Source of the DNA: Candidatus Zixiibacteriota bacterium
Lineage (GTDB): Bacteria; Desulfobacterota; Binatia; UBA9968
NCBI GenBank assembly: GCA_035574315.1
Contig: DATLYW010000023.1
Coordinates: forward strand, 1 to 57,477
DNA length: 57,477 nucleotides
Direction of reading: 5' to 3'
Position numbers and translations under genes: made by a program. Below, piece after piece: positions 9,071 to 17,281 of this stretch. Under the pieces are notes generated by a model. That model was not told the DNA's origin and did not search any database. It saw nothing but the letters and a program-made list of their open reading frames with translations. How positions within the stretch are numbered: position 1 is the first letter of the stretch; the number at the start of each line of letters is the position of its first letter.

Positions 9071-9097
9071 TTGACTTTTCCCGGTTTGTCATATAAG
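9071..9097 (+). promoter_or_regulatory. Putative promoter upstream of the UbiD gene
   Basis: TTGACT (9071-9076) and TATAAG (9092-9097, 5 of 6 matches to the -10 consensus) with a 15-base spacer, in an AT-rich pocket between the divergent membrane fusion gene and the UbiD gene. The implied leader is about 140 bases. Spacing is short, so the call is moderate. Confidence 0.45.
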
Positions 9098-9246
9098 GGT
9101 AAATCCTATTCGGGCATTTCGAATCTGAAAGCTTTCTCCCGCATCCGAAGCCTCTTGAGGCGCGACAATTTCGAGACTTCTCGACGAGTTGAATCGTTTT
9201 CTTGAGTCCAGGCAGACGCAATCACGGAAACCGGAGGAACTGAAAC

Positions 9247-10821
9247 ATGGCTAAAGCGGCTAGGGTGGAGCGCGCGGCTCCCGAAGAGATCAGGGATCTA
9301 CGCAGTGCCATCGAGTGGTTGAAAAAGGAGGGAGACCTCATCGTCACCGACAAGGAGGTCGATCCCAACCTCGAAATCACGGGGATCCAAAAACAGCTCG
9401 ACGGGGGCTGCCCGATCCTGTTCAACAATGTCAAGGGCAAGCCCTACCACCGCTGCATCACCAACCTGTTCGGCGACATGAACGTCATCAACAAGATGTT
9501 CGGCTGGAAGGACCACACGGACCGCACGCGCAAGCTGGCCTACGCGCTGACCCATCCGATCCCGCCGGTCGTGGTCGACTCGAAGGACGCGCCGGTGCAC
9601 GAGGAAATCTACGAAAAGCCGGCCGAGGTCAACGAGTTCGTCGTCCCGATCCGCCACACCGACATCGAGCCCGAGCTGACCGTCGGTTCGGGCAACCGGC
9701 TGGTCAGCGGCGAGTACTTCAATGGCGGCACGGATCTCGGCTACAACCGAATGAATTTCCGCTGGGGCAACGTCGGCACCTTCCAGATCTCGCCCGGGTC
9801 GCACATGTGGCAGGTGGTCAGCAAGTACTACAAAGACAACAAGCTCGTCCCGATCACCATGAATTTCGGGGTGCCTCCGGCGGCCACGCTGCTTGCCGGA
9901 GCCGGCTTCGACTACGTGATCCTGCCGCAGGGCTGCGACGAGGTGGGCATCGCCGGCGCCGTGCAGGGGAGCCCCCTGCGGCTCGTCAAGGCGCGCACCG
10001 TCGACGCCTACGCGCTCGCCGACGCCGAGGTGGTGCTCGAAGGCTACGTCAACCCGCGGGACCGGCGCTTCGAGACCGCCGAGGCGGAGAAGGCCGGCAT
10101 CCAGGGCCGCTTCCACTTCCACCCCGAATGGGCCGGCTACATGGGCAAGGCCTACAAGGCGCCGACCTTCCACGTGACCGCAGTGACGACGCGCCGGCGC
10201 GACTCCAAGCCGATCATTTTCCCGCTCGGAGTCCACACGCTCGACGACCACAACATCGACACCACGGTCCGCGAGGCGGCGATCTTCGAGCTGTGCGAGC
10301 GGATGCAGCCCGGCATCATCATGGACGTCAACATCCCCTACTGCATGACCGACTGGGGAGGGGCGATCATCCAGGTGAGAAAGCGCAACCGGATCGAGGA
10401 AGGGTGGCAGCGCAACTTCATGGCCGCCATCCTCGCCACCTCCCAGGGGTCCCGGCTCGTCATCGCCGTCAGCGAGGACACCGACCCCTACGACATGGAC
10501 GACATCATGTGGTGCCTCACCACACGCGTCAACCCCAAGACCGACATCATCAATCCGCTGCCGGGCGGTCGCGGCCAGACCTTCATGCCGGCCGAGCGCA
10601 TGACCGCCGGGGAAAAAGAATGGACCGCCTCGAACACGAGCTTCGAGGGCGGCATGGGCATCGATGCAACGGTCCCGTTCGGCTACGAGAACGACTTCAT
10701 GCGGCCGGTCTACCCGGTGACGCGGGTCGATCTGAAGAAGTTCTTCAGCGAGAAGGACATCCAGAACGCGAAGTCCCGGATGCGCGGCTGGGTCCATTCG
10801 CTGGCTCGAACGGGCCGCTGA
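9247..10821 (+). CDS. UbiD-family decarboxylase (prenylated-FMN type), divergent subgroup
   Basis: A 524-residue UbiD-family (de)carboxylase. These use prenylated FMN and Mn/K to decarboxylate aromatic or unsaturated acids reversibly. Family marks are CPILFNNVKG, the prFMN-binding region with LGYNRMNFRWGNVGTF (R168 in the Arg position), the Gly-rich FGVPPAATLLAGAG, and VVLEGYVNP. The two active-site Glu of the family normally lie four residues apart in an EGPxGE motif. Here E276 and E294 are the likely equivalents, and the gap is enlarged by about 13 residues containing FHFHPEW. The C-terminus has EDTDPYDMDDIMWCLTTR. The gene stands alone with its own promoter, a GGAGG RBS and a downstream hairpin. 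No ubiX homologue is in the window. The substrate is unknown. Confidence 0.9.
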   Translation: MAKAARVERAAPEEIRDLRSAIEWLKKEGDLIVTDKEVDPNLEITGIQKQLDGGCPILFNNVKGKPYHRCITNLFGDMNVINKMFGWKDHTDRTRKLAYALTHPIPPVVVDSKDAPVHEEIYEKPAEVNEFVVPIRHTDIEPELTVGSGNRLVSGEYFNGGTDLGYNRMNFRWGNVGTFQISPGSHMWQVVSKYYKDNKLVPITMNFGVPPAATLLAGAGFDYVILPQGCDEVGIAGAVQGSPLRLVKARTVDAYALADAEVVLEGYVNPRDRRFETAEAEKAGIQGRFHFHPEWAGYMGKAYKAPTFHVTAVTTRRRDSKPIIFPLGVHTLDDHNIDTTVREAAIFELCERMQPGIIMDVNIPYCMTDWGGAIIQVRKRNRIEEGWQRNFMAAILATSQGSRLVIAVSEDTDPYDMDDIMWCLTTRVNPKTDIINPLPGGRGQTFMPAERMTAGEKEWTASNTSFEGGMGIDATVPFGYENDFMRPVYPVTRVDLKKFFSEKDIQNAKSRMRGWVHSLARTGR

Positions 10822-10850
10822 AGCGCAGCTCTTCTTCTCCCTTGCAGCTT

Positions 10851-10884
10851 ACGCAAGCGGGCCGGGATCCCGGCCCGCTTGCGT
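10851..10884. terminator. Perfect 34-base palindrome downstream of the UbiD gene
   Basis: The sequence reads ACGCAAGCGGGCCGGGA followed by its exact reverse complement, beginning 29 bases after the UbiD stop. As RNA it would make a very GC-rich hairpin able to end transcription or protect the 3' end. No T-run follows (next bases CCGTCCAGGG), so it is not a textbook intrinsic terminator. As DNA it could also be a dyad-symmetric protein site. Confidence 0.55.
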
Positions 10885-10992
10885 CCGTCCAGGGGAAATT
10901 TCCGGCCTTTATCGGTCTCCTGCGGCCGCGCTCGGCGGTTTCCGCGAAAATTCCGCCTTCGCGCGTTGACATCCGCGCTCTCATTTGATTCC

Positions 10993-11724
10993 ATGGCGGC
11001 AACAACTTCTGCGCGGGTGACCGATACATCGGACTCGAGCGCCGCAACCATGGAAGCCAACCGCCCATCGCCAGCCGAGCCTTTGCTCTCGTGGAGCGTC
11101 CTCGCCGCCCGCCTGACGCTGCTCGGGCTGCTGTTCGTTCCCGCGTTTCTCGCGCAGCGCTATCTGCCCGAGCCGCCGGAGGATCCGGAGCCGGTCGCCG
11201 AGGCGGAGCACCCCAAGGAGCTGGTGCGGATCTACTCGATCTTGAGAGCGCACCGGCCGGAGGTCGGCGAAACCCAGGCGTGGACGATCTCGGAGGCGAT
11301 CTTTCACGAAAGCTCCGCTTACGGTTTCGACCCGCTGCTGGTCTCCGCCCTGATCGATGTCGAGAGCGAGTTCCAGCACCAGGCGGTCTCCCCCGCGGGA
11401 GCGCGCGGAGTCATGCAACTTTTGCCCCACGTGGCCCGCGCGCTGATGAAAAGGCTGTCCCGCCTGGGCGACGGGAGAGCTCACCGCGAGTTCAGGGCAG
11501 AACACCTCGACGACCCGGTGCTCAACATCAAGCTCGGCGTCTACTACCTGCACGATCTGAGGCGGAGCTTTCGCAGCCTCAAGCTCGCGCTCGCCGCCTA
11601 CAATCTCGGCCCCACGGAAATGCGCTACCGTCTGGAGAACAGCGTCGAGTTCCCGGAGGAGTTTGCCGCTGCGGTGCTTTCACGGTATGAAAAGCTGAAG
11701 CGGATCAAGCCGCCGGAGCTCTGA
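10993..11724 (+). CDS. Membrane-anchored lytic transglycosylase (SLT domain)
   Basis: A 243-residue protein with one N-terminal membrane segment (about residues 34-54, VLAARLTLLGLLFVPAF) and a C-terminal soluble-lytic-transglycosylase domain. The catalytic core is visible as LIDVESEFQHQAVSPAGARG with E124 as the likely acid, followed by MQLLP and the AAYNLGP motif. It should cleave peptidoglycan glycan strands with 1,6-anhydro-muramyl products, acting in the periplasm while tethered to the inner membrane. Start 10993 (ATGGCGGC) is favoured over the longer frame to 10879; an alternative ATG at 11050 is also possible. It begins a plus-strand run with panE and the JAMM gene, separated from panE by 9 bases. 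Confidence 0.88.
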   Translation: MAATTSARVTDTSDSSAATMEANRPSPAEPLLSWSVLAARLTLLGLLFVPAFLAQRYLPEPPEDPEPVAEAEHPKELVRIYSILRAHRPEVGETQAWTISEAIFHESSAYGFDPLLVSALIDVESEFQHQAVSPAGARGVMQLLPHVARALMKRLSRLGDGRAHREFRAEHLDDPVLNIKLGVYYLHDLRRSFRSLKLALAAYNLGPTEMRYRLENSVEFPEEFAAAVLSRYEKLKRIKPPEL

Positions 11725-11733
11725 CCGGCGTCC

Positions 11734-12750
11734 GTGCCGCGAGCCGTGCTCTTCGTCACCGATCCCAGGATACTTGTCGCCGGATGCGGCGCCATCGGTT
11801 CGGTCTTCGGCTGCCTCCTGCGGGCTGCCGGGCGCCGGGTTGCGCTGCTCGGCCGGCGCCGCCACCTCGACGCGATTCGCTCGATGGGGCTGCGGATGGA
11901 CGGGCTCTGGGGAGAGCGCCGGGCCGACGGCTTCGAGCTGGCAGAATCGGTGGAGGAGCTGAGCGGCCGTTACGATCTCGCGATCGTGAGCGTGAAGTCG
12001 TACGATACCGCTGCGATCGCTGCCGCCCTGCGCCCCCTCGTTGACGACAAGGGCGTGGTGCTTTCCGCCCAGAACGGCCTCGGCAACCTGCAGACGCTCG
12101 CCGACGTCTTCGGCGCGGACCGCACGCTGGGAGCGAGCATTCTCGTTGGCGCCGAGCTCCCGGAGCCAGGGCGCGTGACCGTAACCGTCCAGGCCGCGCC
12201 GATTGTGATCGGCCCCCTGGAGGTCTCCGACTGCGTCGCAATGGAGCGCGTGCACCGCTGGATTTCCCTGCTGCGGGCCGCCGACGTCCCGTGCGAGCCG
12301 ACGGCGCGAATTCTCGGTTACGTGTGGGGGAAGGTTCTCTACAACGCGCCGCTCAACGCCCTGGGCGCCCTGCTGGAAGTGCCTTATGGAGCGCTCGCGG
12401 AGAATCCCGAGCTCAGGACGATCATGGACGGCGTCATCGACGAGATCTTTGCCGTGGCCCGCGCGCGCGGCGTGGAGTTGCTATGGACGTCGGCGGACGA
12501 ATACCGGTCGTGGTTTTACGGCCATCTCGTACCGTCCACTTACCACCATCACGGCTCCATGCTGCAGGATTTTCGGCAGCGGCGGCGAACCGAGATCGAC
12601 GCCATCAACGGGGCCGTGTGGCGCTACGGCCGGGAGACCGGCGTCCCGACTCCCTACAACGAAGCGTTGACGCGTCTGGTGCGCGAGCGCGAGAAACGAT
12701 TCACGCAAGCGCGGCCCGCCGGCTCGGCGCCGCCCCAGGAGCACGCATGA
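11734..12750 (+). CDS. panE: 2-Dehydropantoate 2-reductase
   Basis: A 338-residue ApbA/PanE-type reductase, converting ketopantoate to pantoate with NADPH in pantothenate synthesis. The N-terminal Rossmann motif ILVAGCGAIGSVFGCLLRAA is intact, followed by VSVKSYDT and SAQNGLGN. The C-terminal helical domain has the expected KVLYNAPLNALGALL with its Lys and Asn. The frame starts at GTG 11734; a GTG at 11746 is an alternative because the first residues (MPRAVLFVTDP) are not conserved. The stop overlaps the next start as ATGA, so it is translationally coupled to the JAMM peptidase gene. Many paralogues of this family act on other 2-oxo acids, so pantoate specificity is probable rather than certain. 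Confidence 0.87.
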   Translation: MPRAVLFVTDPRILVAGCGAIGSVFGCLLRAAGRRVALLGRRRHLDAIRSMGLRMDGLWGERRADGFELAESVEELSGRYDLAIVSVKSYDTAAIAAALRPLVDDKGVVLSAQNGLGNLQTLADVFGADRTLGASILVGAELPEPGRVTVTVQAAPIVIGPLEVSDCVAMERVHRWISLLRAADVPCEPTARILGYVWGKVLYNAPLNALGALLEVPYGALAENPELRTIMDGVIDEIFAVARARGVELLWTSADEYRSWFYGHLVPSTYHHHGSMLQDFRQRRRTEIDAINGAVWRYGRETGVPTPYNEALTRLVREREKRFTQARPAGSAPPQEHA

Positions 12751-13214
12751 AACCGACCTTTCGGCTGACCGCGCGCGCGCGCGAGGAAATCGCCCGCCAC
12801 GCCCGGGAAACCTTCCCCGAAGAATGCTGCGGCGTCGTTTTGAACGACGGTGCCGCGGACCACGTCCGGCGGTTGAAGAATATCCAAAACCAGCTCCATG
12901 CCCTCGACCCGCAGACCTATCCCCGCACGGCGGCCATCGCCTACGCGGTGAACCCCCAGGAGCTCGACGCGCTCATCCGCGAGGCCGAGTCGCGCGGCGC
13001 CCGCCTGAAGGCCTTTTACCATTCCCACCCCGAGCACGAGGCCTACTTTTCGGCCGAGGACAAGGCTTTCGCCATGCCCTTCGGCGAGCCCACGTTTCCG
13101 GAAGCTGCCCAGCTGGTGGTCTCGATCTACGGGGACGAGGTCAAACGCATCGCCGCCTACCGCTGGTCCGACGAGGAGAAAGACTTTATCGAAGTCCCGC
13201 TGGAGACGGTCTGA
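12747..13214 (+). CDS. JAMM/MPN-domain zinc metalloprotease (M67 family)
   Basis: A 155-residue single-domain JAB1/MPN/Mov34 metalloenzyme. The full JAMM motif is present: H92-S-H94, seven residues, S102, two residues, D105, and the upstream Glu within FPEECCG (E25/E26). Bacterial members cleave Cys or peptide extensions from ThiS/MoaD-like sulfur carriers or desampylate small modifiers. No ThiS, MoaD or MoeB-like gene lies beside it here, so its partner is not evident. The start overlaps the panE stop by 4 bases, and the alpha/beta hydrolase begins 3 bases after its stop, so the three are one transcription unit. Confidence 0.9.
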   Translation: MKPTFRLTARAREEIARHARETFPEECCGVVLNDGAADHVRRLKNIQNQLHALDPQTYPRTAAIAYAVNPQELDALIREAESRGARLKAFYHSHPEHEAYFSAEDKAFAMPFGEPTFPEAAQLVVSIYGDEVKRIAAYRWSDEEKDFIEVPLETV

Positions 13215-13217
13215 GGG

Positions 13218-14102
13218 ATGTCCGCCCCGCAGTCACGATTCCTCGACGCTCGCGGTCTTCCCATTCACTGTCTGGAGTGGGGCGAGCCCGGCGGCAGGCC
13301 TCTCATCCTGGTTCACGGGTGGCGCGATCACGCGCGGAGCTGGAGTTACTTCGTCGACGCGCTGCGCGCGCAATCGGACCGTCCGCTCAGGATCGTCGCG
13401 CCGGACTGCCGCGGCCACGGCGACAGCGGCTGGGCGGGGCCGGGCGGGTACTATCACTTTCCCGACTACGTCCACGATCTGGACTGCGTGATCGAGGCTC
13501 TCGGTGCGCCCGTCGTGACGCTCGTCGGGCACTCGATGGGCGGGACCATTTCCTTTCTGTATTCCGGCACGTTTCCCGAGCGCGTCGAGCGACTGGTTCT
13601 GATCGAAGGAATCGGCCCGATCGGAATGGCTTTCCGCGACGCGCCGCTGCGCATGGCGAAATTCCTCTCCGAGCTGCGGGCGATCCGTCAGCGCACGACC
13701 GTGGCGTTCGACAGCTTCGAGTATTCGTCGCTTGAAGAGGCCGCCCGGCGCTTCCAGCACGCGCATCCGCGGCTGAGCCCCGAGCGCGCCCTCGAGCTCA
13801 CGCGCTGGGGGATGCGCCGAAACGGTAACGGCAAATGGGTGTGGAAATTCGACCCGCTCCACCGTACCACCTCGCCCCAGCCGTTCTACGCCGAGCAGGC
13901 GATCGAGTTCTACCGGAGAATCGCTTGCCCGGTCCTCGTCGCGACGGGGGCCGAGAGCAGGCAGGCCCCCCGACCCGATCTCCCCCAGCGGCTCGCGGCG
14001 TTTCGCGACTGCCGCTGCATAACGATCGGCCGCGCCGGCCATATGGTGCACCAGGACAATCCGGAGGAGCTGGCGGCGGCGATCCTGGATTTTCTTCGAT
14101 GA
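13218..14102 (+). CDS. Alpha/beta hydrolase
   Basis: A 294-residue alpha/beta-hydrolase fold enzyme. It has the oxyanion strand LILVHGW, the nucleophile elbow LVGHSMGG (Ser nucleophile), DCRGHGDSG, and a C-terminal His in GRAGHMVHQDNP. A cap region of about 75 residues separates core parts. No signal peptide, so it is cytoplasmic. The substrate is unknown; esterases, C-C hydrolases and epoxide hydrolases share this pattern. It lies 3 bases after the JAMM gene and is probably the last gene of the panE operon. Confidence 0.88.
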   Translation: MSAPQSRFLDARGLPIHCLEWGEPGGRPLILVHGWRDHARSWSYFVDALRAQSDRPLRIVAPDCRGHGDSGWAGPGGYYHFPDYVHDLDCVIEALGAPVVTLVGHSMGGTISFLYSGTFPERVERLVLIEGIGPIGMAFRDAPLRMAKFLSELRAIRQRTTVAFDSFEYSSLEEAARRFQHAHPRLSPERALELTRWGMRRNGNGKWVWKFDPLHRTTSPQPFYAEQAIEFYRRIACPVLVATGAESRQAPRPDLPQRLAAFRDCRCITIGRAGHMVHQDNPEELAAAILDFLR

Positions 14103-14157
14103 TCGCCTCGACCTTCGAGCCGAGCGGCGCATCGATCTTGACTGCCGCCTTCGATTC

Positions 14158-14685
14158 ATGGATGATGGGCCAAGCGGAAAAAATCCATTGTGGTCGGAAC
14201 GACGCTTCGAGACCTATGGAAAGCATGCCCGCGCGAGCGTTTTTGTGAGCCAGGACAAGACGTCCGGAAAAAGGACACGATCCCGCCCTCGAGCGGCCGT
14301 CGCCAAAGCCTCTCGGGAAATTCAAACGCGCACGCTCGCCCGACCGTCTCCCGTAGTCGATCCGGAAAATCGCCACCAACAGCATCGGTCCGATCCGCCG
14401 CAGCCCTGGAACGAGCGCAAGCGGCTGTTCCTGCGCGTCGGCGACGAGGTCACGCATCTGCGGTACGAGGAATGGGGCATCGGAGTCGTCATGGAGATCA
14501 TGACCTCTTCGGTGCCGGGCGGCACGTGCCTGGCCCGCGTCCGTTTCCAGGACGGACAGCTGCGCTGCTTCAACAACGATCTCGACAACGAGAGCTGCTG
14601 TTATTATTTCGGCGTTCGCCGTTACTGGAATCCGTTCGAGGACGGAGCCGGCCGGCGCGTTAAGCCTTTCGCGATAAAAGGATGA
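14158..14685 (+). CDS. Hypothetical protein with a DUF3553/CarD-like beta domain
   Basis: A 175-residue frame whose C-terminal 85 residues look like a small Tudor-like beta barrel, with VGDEVTHLRYEEWGIGVVME, then a strand with LARVRFQDGQLRCF, resembling DUF3553 and CarD/TRCF-interaction barrels. The first ~80 residues are basic, low complexity and not clearly protein-like, and no strong RBS precedes the ATG at 14158, so the true start may be further in. Its stop overlaps the start of the next small gene as ATGA, which supports the frame. The function is unknown. Confidence 0.55.
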   Translation: MDDGPSGKNPLWSERRFETYGKHARASVFVSQDKTSGKRTRSRPRAAVAKASREIQTRTLARPSPVVDPENRHQQHRSDPPQPWNERKRLFLRVGDEVTHLRYEEWGIGVVMEIMTSSVPGGTCLARVRFQDGQLRCFNNDLDNESCCYYFGVRRYWNPFEDGAGRRVKPFAIKG

Positions 14686-15017
14686 ACAAGCCGACGAAAA
14701 GATCGGCGCTGGTCTGCTTGTGGTGCATGGCCTGGCTCCTTCTGGCGCCCGGGCCGGAGGCGCGCGCCGGGGAAAAGCTCGAAAGAGCGGGTGTCGGCCT
14801 CGCCGTCACCGCCGGCAACGCTCTCTTCCTGCCGCTCAAGGCGGTCTCGATGGTCATGGGCGTTTCCGCCGCCGCCTTGTCCTATCTCGTCACCGGCGGC
14901 GACACCGAGGTTTCCCGCCAGGTCTGGGAGGACAGCACCGCCGAGCCTTACGTGATCACTCCGGCTCTCGCCCGAAAAGCGATCGGAGAACGTCCCGAGC
15001 TCCGCGCGGAAAAATAG
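14682..15017 (+). CDS. Small secreted hypothetical protein
   Basis: A 111-residue protein with a signal peptide (about residues 9-29, ending PGPEARAGEK). The mature part contains an amphipathic to hydrophobic stretch, AGNALFLPLKAVSMVMGVSA and AALSYLVTGGDTEVSRQVWE, followed by a short tail with EPYVITPALARKAIG. I know this pattern only as an uncharacterised exported family. It is coupled to the upstream gene by an ATGA overlap and ends 52 bases before the convergent dienelactone hydrolase gene. Confidence 0.68.
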   Translation: MNKPTKRSALVCLWCMAWLLLAPGPEARAGEKLERAGVGLAVTAGNALFLPLKAVSMVMGVSAAALSYLVTGGDTEVSRQVWEDSTAEPYVITPALARKAIGERPELRAEK

Positions 15018-15069
15018 GCGGCACGAAGCGTCTCGCCCACGTGCCGCCTGCGTTTTCCCCGGTCATCTC

Positions 15070-15804
15070 TCAGGTGAGGTGTTTCTTGAAAAATCCCGCG
15101 GTACGCTCCCAGGCGTCCTTGGCCGCCTCCGGGTGGTAGCGGTCCGCGTTCGTGTTGTTGTTGAAGGCGTGCTTCGCTCCGGGGTAGACCTTGATGTCGA
15201 AAACCTTCCCTGCCTTGGTCAGCGCGGCCTTCAGCGGCTCGACGCCGGGCATGATATTCGGGTCGTCCGCCGCGTAGTTCCCCATCAAGGGGCAGGGAAT
15301 GTCGGCCACCGCGTCGAGCGGATCGGGGTTGCGTCCGTAATAGACGACCGCCGCGCTCAGCTCCTTGCACTTCGTGGCGAAATTGAGCGAGTTCCCCCCA
15401 CCCCAGCAATAGCCGACCACGCCGAATTTACCGTTCACATAGCTCTGCTTTTTCATGTAGCCGAGCGCCGCAGCGAGGTCCTCGACCACCATGGAGGGCT
15501 TGATGTTCTTGATCGCCTCGATCGCCGCCTCCCCGCCCTTGTACTGGTCGCTGCCTCCCAGACGCGACATGCAGTCGACCGCGATCGCCGCAAAGCCTTC
15601 CTTGGCGAAGCGGCGGGCGACGTCCTTGATGTGATCCACCAGCCCCCGGTTCTCGTGGATCACGATGACCGTCCCCAGGTTCTTCCCGTCCCGCGGCCGC
15701 GAGACGTAGGCCTTGACCTGCCCCGCGTTTCCCGGAAACTCGACCATCTCGGAAATCAAGCTCGCATCGTTCGGAGCGACAAAGTAATCGACCGTCTGAG
15801 CCAT
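15070..15804 (-). CDS. Dienelactone hydrolase family protein
   Basis: A 244-residue carboxymethylenebutenolidase-like hydrolase. The catalytic set is visible: Glu in IHENRG (E51), Cys nucleophile in VGYCWGG (C133), Asp near AADDP (D180/D181) and His in GAKHAFNNN (H212). The classic enzyme opens dienelactone to maleylacetate in chloroaromatic degradation, but many relatives act on other esters or lactones. There is no signal peptide. The gene is monocistronic, convergent with the small secreted gene. It fits the catabolic flavour of the following region. Confidence 0.9.
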   Translation of the reverse strand: MAQTVDYFVAPNDASLISEMVEFPGNAGQVKAYVSRPRDGKNLGTVIVIHENRGLVDHIKDVARRFAKEGFAAIAVDCMSRLGGSDQYKGGEAAIEAIKNIKPSMVVEDLAAALGYMKKQSYVNGKFGVVGYCWGGGNSLNFATKCKELSAAVVYYGRNPDPLDAVADIPCPLMGNYAADDPNIMPGVEPLKAALTKAGKVFDIKVYPGAKHAFNNNTNADRYHPEAAKDAWERTAGFFKKHLT

Positions 15805-16057
15805 CGATGCTCATCCTCCTTCCAGAAAACTCTCCCAACCTATAGCGAAATCCGTCCGACAATGCCACAGGTTCGAGGCCGCTTCGCGCGGAATCCCCAG
15901 CGCTCCCGCGCTCCGGTCGGTTTCCTCCTCTTTCGGTGCCGACTCCAGACCCTCGGTTGACAGCCGCCGCCCGTTTCGATATGCGGGAACGAGCCATGGC
16001 CGCCGAGGCGCCGCGCTCGAATCCCCGCGGCGCGGTCCCCGCCGGAAGGAGCCGCCG

Positions 16058-16216
16058 ATGTTCGGATACCGCGCCCGCATCGGGTACATCTCGCCGTCGG
16101 TCGTCGAGCTCAACGCCTACGACTTCTACCGCATCGTTCCGGAGGGCGTCGGCCTGGTCGCCGTGAACGCTTGCGCGATCGATCCTGGCCGTACAGGCAC
16201 GTTCAAGGAGGGCTGA
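16058..16216 (+). pseudogene. N-terminal stub of an Asp/Glu racemase / arylmalonate decarboxylase-like gene
   Basis: A 52-codon frame starting with an AAGGAG box 6 bases before the ATG. Its first 40 residues (RIGYISPSVVELNAYDFYRI, then VPEGVGLVAVNA) match the N-terminus of maleate isomerase / arylmalonate decarboxylase proteins and align with the intact relative at 35933-36661, which has MLPEGVGVIPVYAG. After that the family sequence stops abruptly and a short unrelated tail ends in TGA inside the next gene's RBS. About 190 residues are missing, so this is a deletion remnant that still keeps its translation start. Confidence 0.7.
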
Positions 16217-16218
16217 CC

Positions 16219-16644
16219 ATGGGAATCGAGATCGTTGATTTGCTCGAGCTTGCTTACCGGGAGAAGCGCCGAAAAGTGGTGTTCAATACGCCGCGTTTCC
16301 ACGCCTGGGTGCACTACTACCCCAACCCCGGCGACAAGGACGACATGCACTGCCACAATGCCGACCAGACCTTTTACGTGATCGAGGGCGAGTGCACCAT
16401 GCGCTTTCCCGACGGGGGAAAGGCGGTCATGAAGCCGGGCATGGCCGCGACCATTACCGGAGGCTCGTTCTACCAGCTGGAGAACACCGGCAGCGGTCCC
16501 ATGATCATGATGGGAAATCGCTCGGGACCGTCGGAAGCGATCCAGCACATCAACTACGAGCTCCGCAAGGACATCAAGAAGCTCAGCAAAGAAGAGCTGG
16601 AGCGCGCCAGGATTCCGCACGCTGCAATGCAAACGCGCAGCTGA
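16219..16644 (+). CDS. Small cupin-domain protein
   Basis: A 141-residue single-domain cupin. Motif 1 is DMHCHNADQTFYVIEGE, giving His, His, a Gln where many have another ligand, and Glu in the last position. Motif 2 is in the ITGGSFYQLENTGSGPM region. No signal peptide. Such small cupins bind a divalent metal and act as dioxygenases, isomerases or sensors. AAGGAGGGC supplies the RBS. It sits between two gene relics, the racemase-like stub just upstream and the TctC-type C-terminus just downstream, so it appears to be the survivor of a collapsed catabolic cluster. Confidence 0.85.
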   Translation: MGIEIVDLLELAYREKRRKVVFNTPRFHAWVHYYPNPGDKDDMHCHNADQTFYVIEGECTMRFPDGGKAVMKPGMAATITGGSFYQLENTGSGPMIMMGNRSGPSEAIQHINYELRKDIKKLSKEELERARIPHAAMQTRS

Positions 16645-16684
16645 TTTCCGGCCGTGCTCGGACGGGCCGGAGAGAGGTGAGGTC

Positions 16685-16906
16685 GCTCTTACCGCCCTGC
16701 CCGCACCCCATGGGCTGAAGGAAGCTTTTCGGAAGTCCTGGAGGGACCCGGAGTTTCTGGCAAACTGGAAGAAGATGACCCGGGCCGACGCCTCCCCCCT
16801 CATGCCGGAAGAGCTCGAGCAGCTGGTCAGGACGATTCCCCGAGAATCGAAGGACGTAAGGCTCTACAACGCCCTCGCCGGACCGGACCACTTACCTGAG
16901 CGGTAA
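16685..16906 (+). pseudogene. C-terminal relic of a TctC-type tricarboxylate receptor
   Basis: An open frame without its own start encodes LKEAFRKSWRDPEFLANWKK, then about 40 residues ending ALAGPDHLPER and TAA. This matches the closing part of tripartite tricarboxylate transporter receptors (Bug proteins). The intact TctC protein at 45700-46734 has LQKAFVNTLKDPEFLAEARK in the same place. Everything upstream of the relic (about 250 residues, including the signal peptide) is absent. I place the recognisable part from about 16715; the bounds are approximate. Confidence 0.6.
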
Positions 16907-16952
16907 CTGGCGCCGACCCGGGGCCGTGCCGGAGCGGCCGTGGGTGAGTCGA

Positions 16953-17249
16953 TCAGCTGGAGCTGGCGGAGGAAGAGGAGCTTTCGCTCTTGCCGGAAGC
17001 GCTATCGGTTTTCGAACCGTCCTTTGTGGATTTGTCGCGCCCTTTCGAATCCGACTTCTCTCCGTTGGCGCCCTTGCGGGCGTAGTCGGTGATGTACCAT
17101 CCCGTTCCTTTGAGCTGGAACGAGGTGTTGGAGATCAGGCGTTTTACCTTCCCCTTGCAGGTAGGACACTTGCTCAGGGCGCGTTCCGTAATTCGCTGGG
17201 TCACCTCGAAGGTGCCGCAGGCATCGCACTGGTACTCGTAGATCGGCAT
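16953..17249 (-). CDS. FmdB-family zinc-ribbon protein
   Basis: A 98-residue protein beginning [12 protein letters not shown], the hallmark of FmdB/CxxC_CXXC_SSSS regulatory zinc ribbons, with a second CPTCKG pair at about residues 28-33 to bind one zinc. It then has [10 protein letters not shown], also typical. The C-terminal 35 residues are low-complexity Ser/Lys/Asp. FmdB proteins are linked to regulation of formamidase or amide genes but are mostly uncharacterised. A TTGACA promoter precedes it. Confidence 0.9.
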   Translation of the reverse strand: MPIYEYQCDACGTFEVTQRITERALSKCPTCKGKVKRLISNTSFQLKGTGWYITDYARKGANGEKSDSKGRDKSTKDGSKTDSASGKSESSSSSASSS

Positions 17250-17281
17250 GAAATTCCTCAGCTGGCAAAATTTTTAGCCAA

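Noticed and set aside
5750..9205. Very long plus-strand open frame (over 1100 codons) opposite the membrane/spermidine-synthase gene
   Set aside because: It mirrors the real minus-strand gene; composition is Arg/His/Glu-rich with no domain, and GC-rich third positions keep the antisense frame open.
10966..10992. TTGACA just before the lytic transglycosylase start as a promoter
   Set aside because: No acceptable -10 at 15-18 bases, and a -10 there would touch the ATG at 10993; it would only work if the start were the ATG at 11050.
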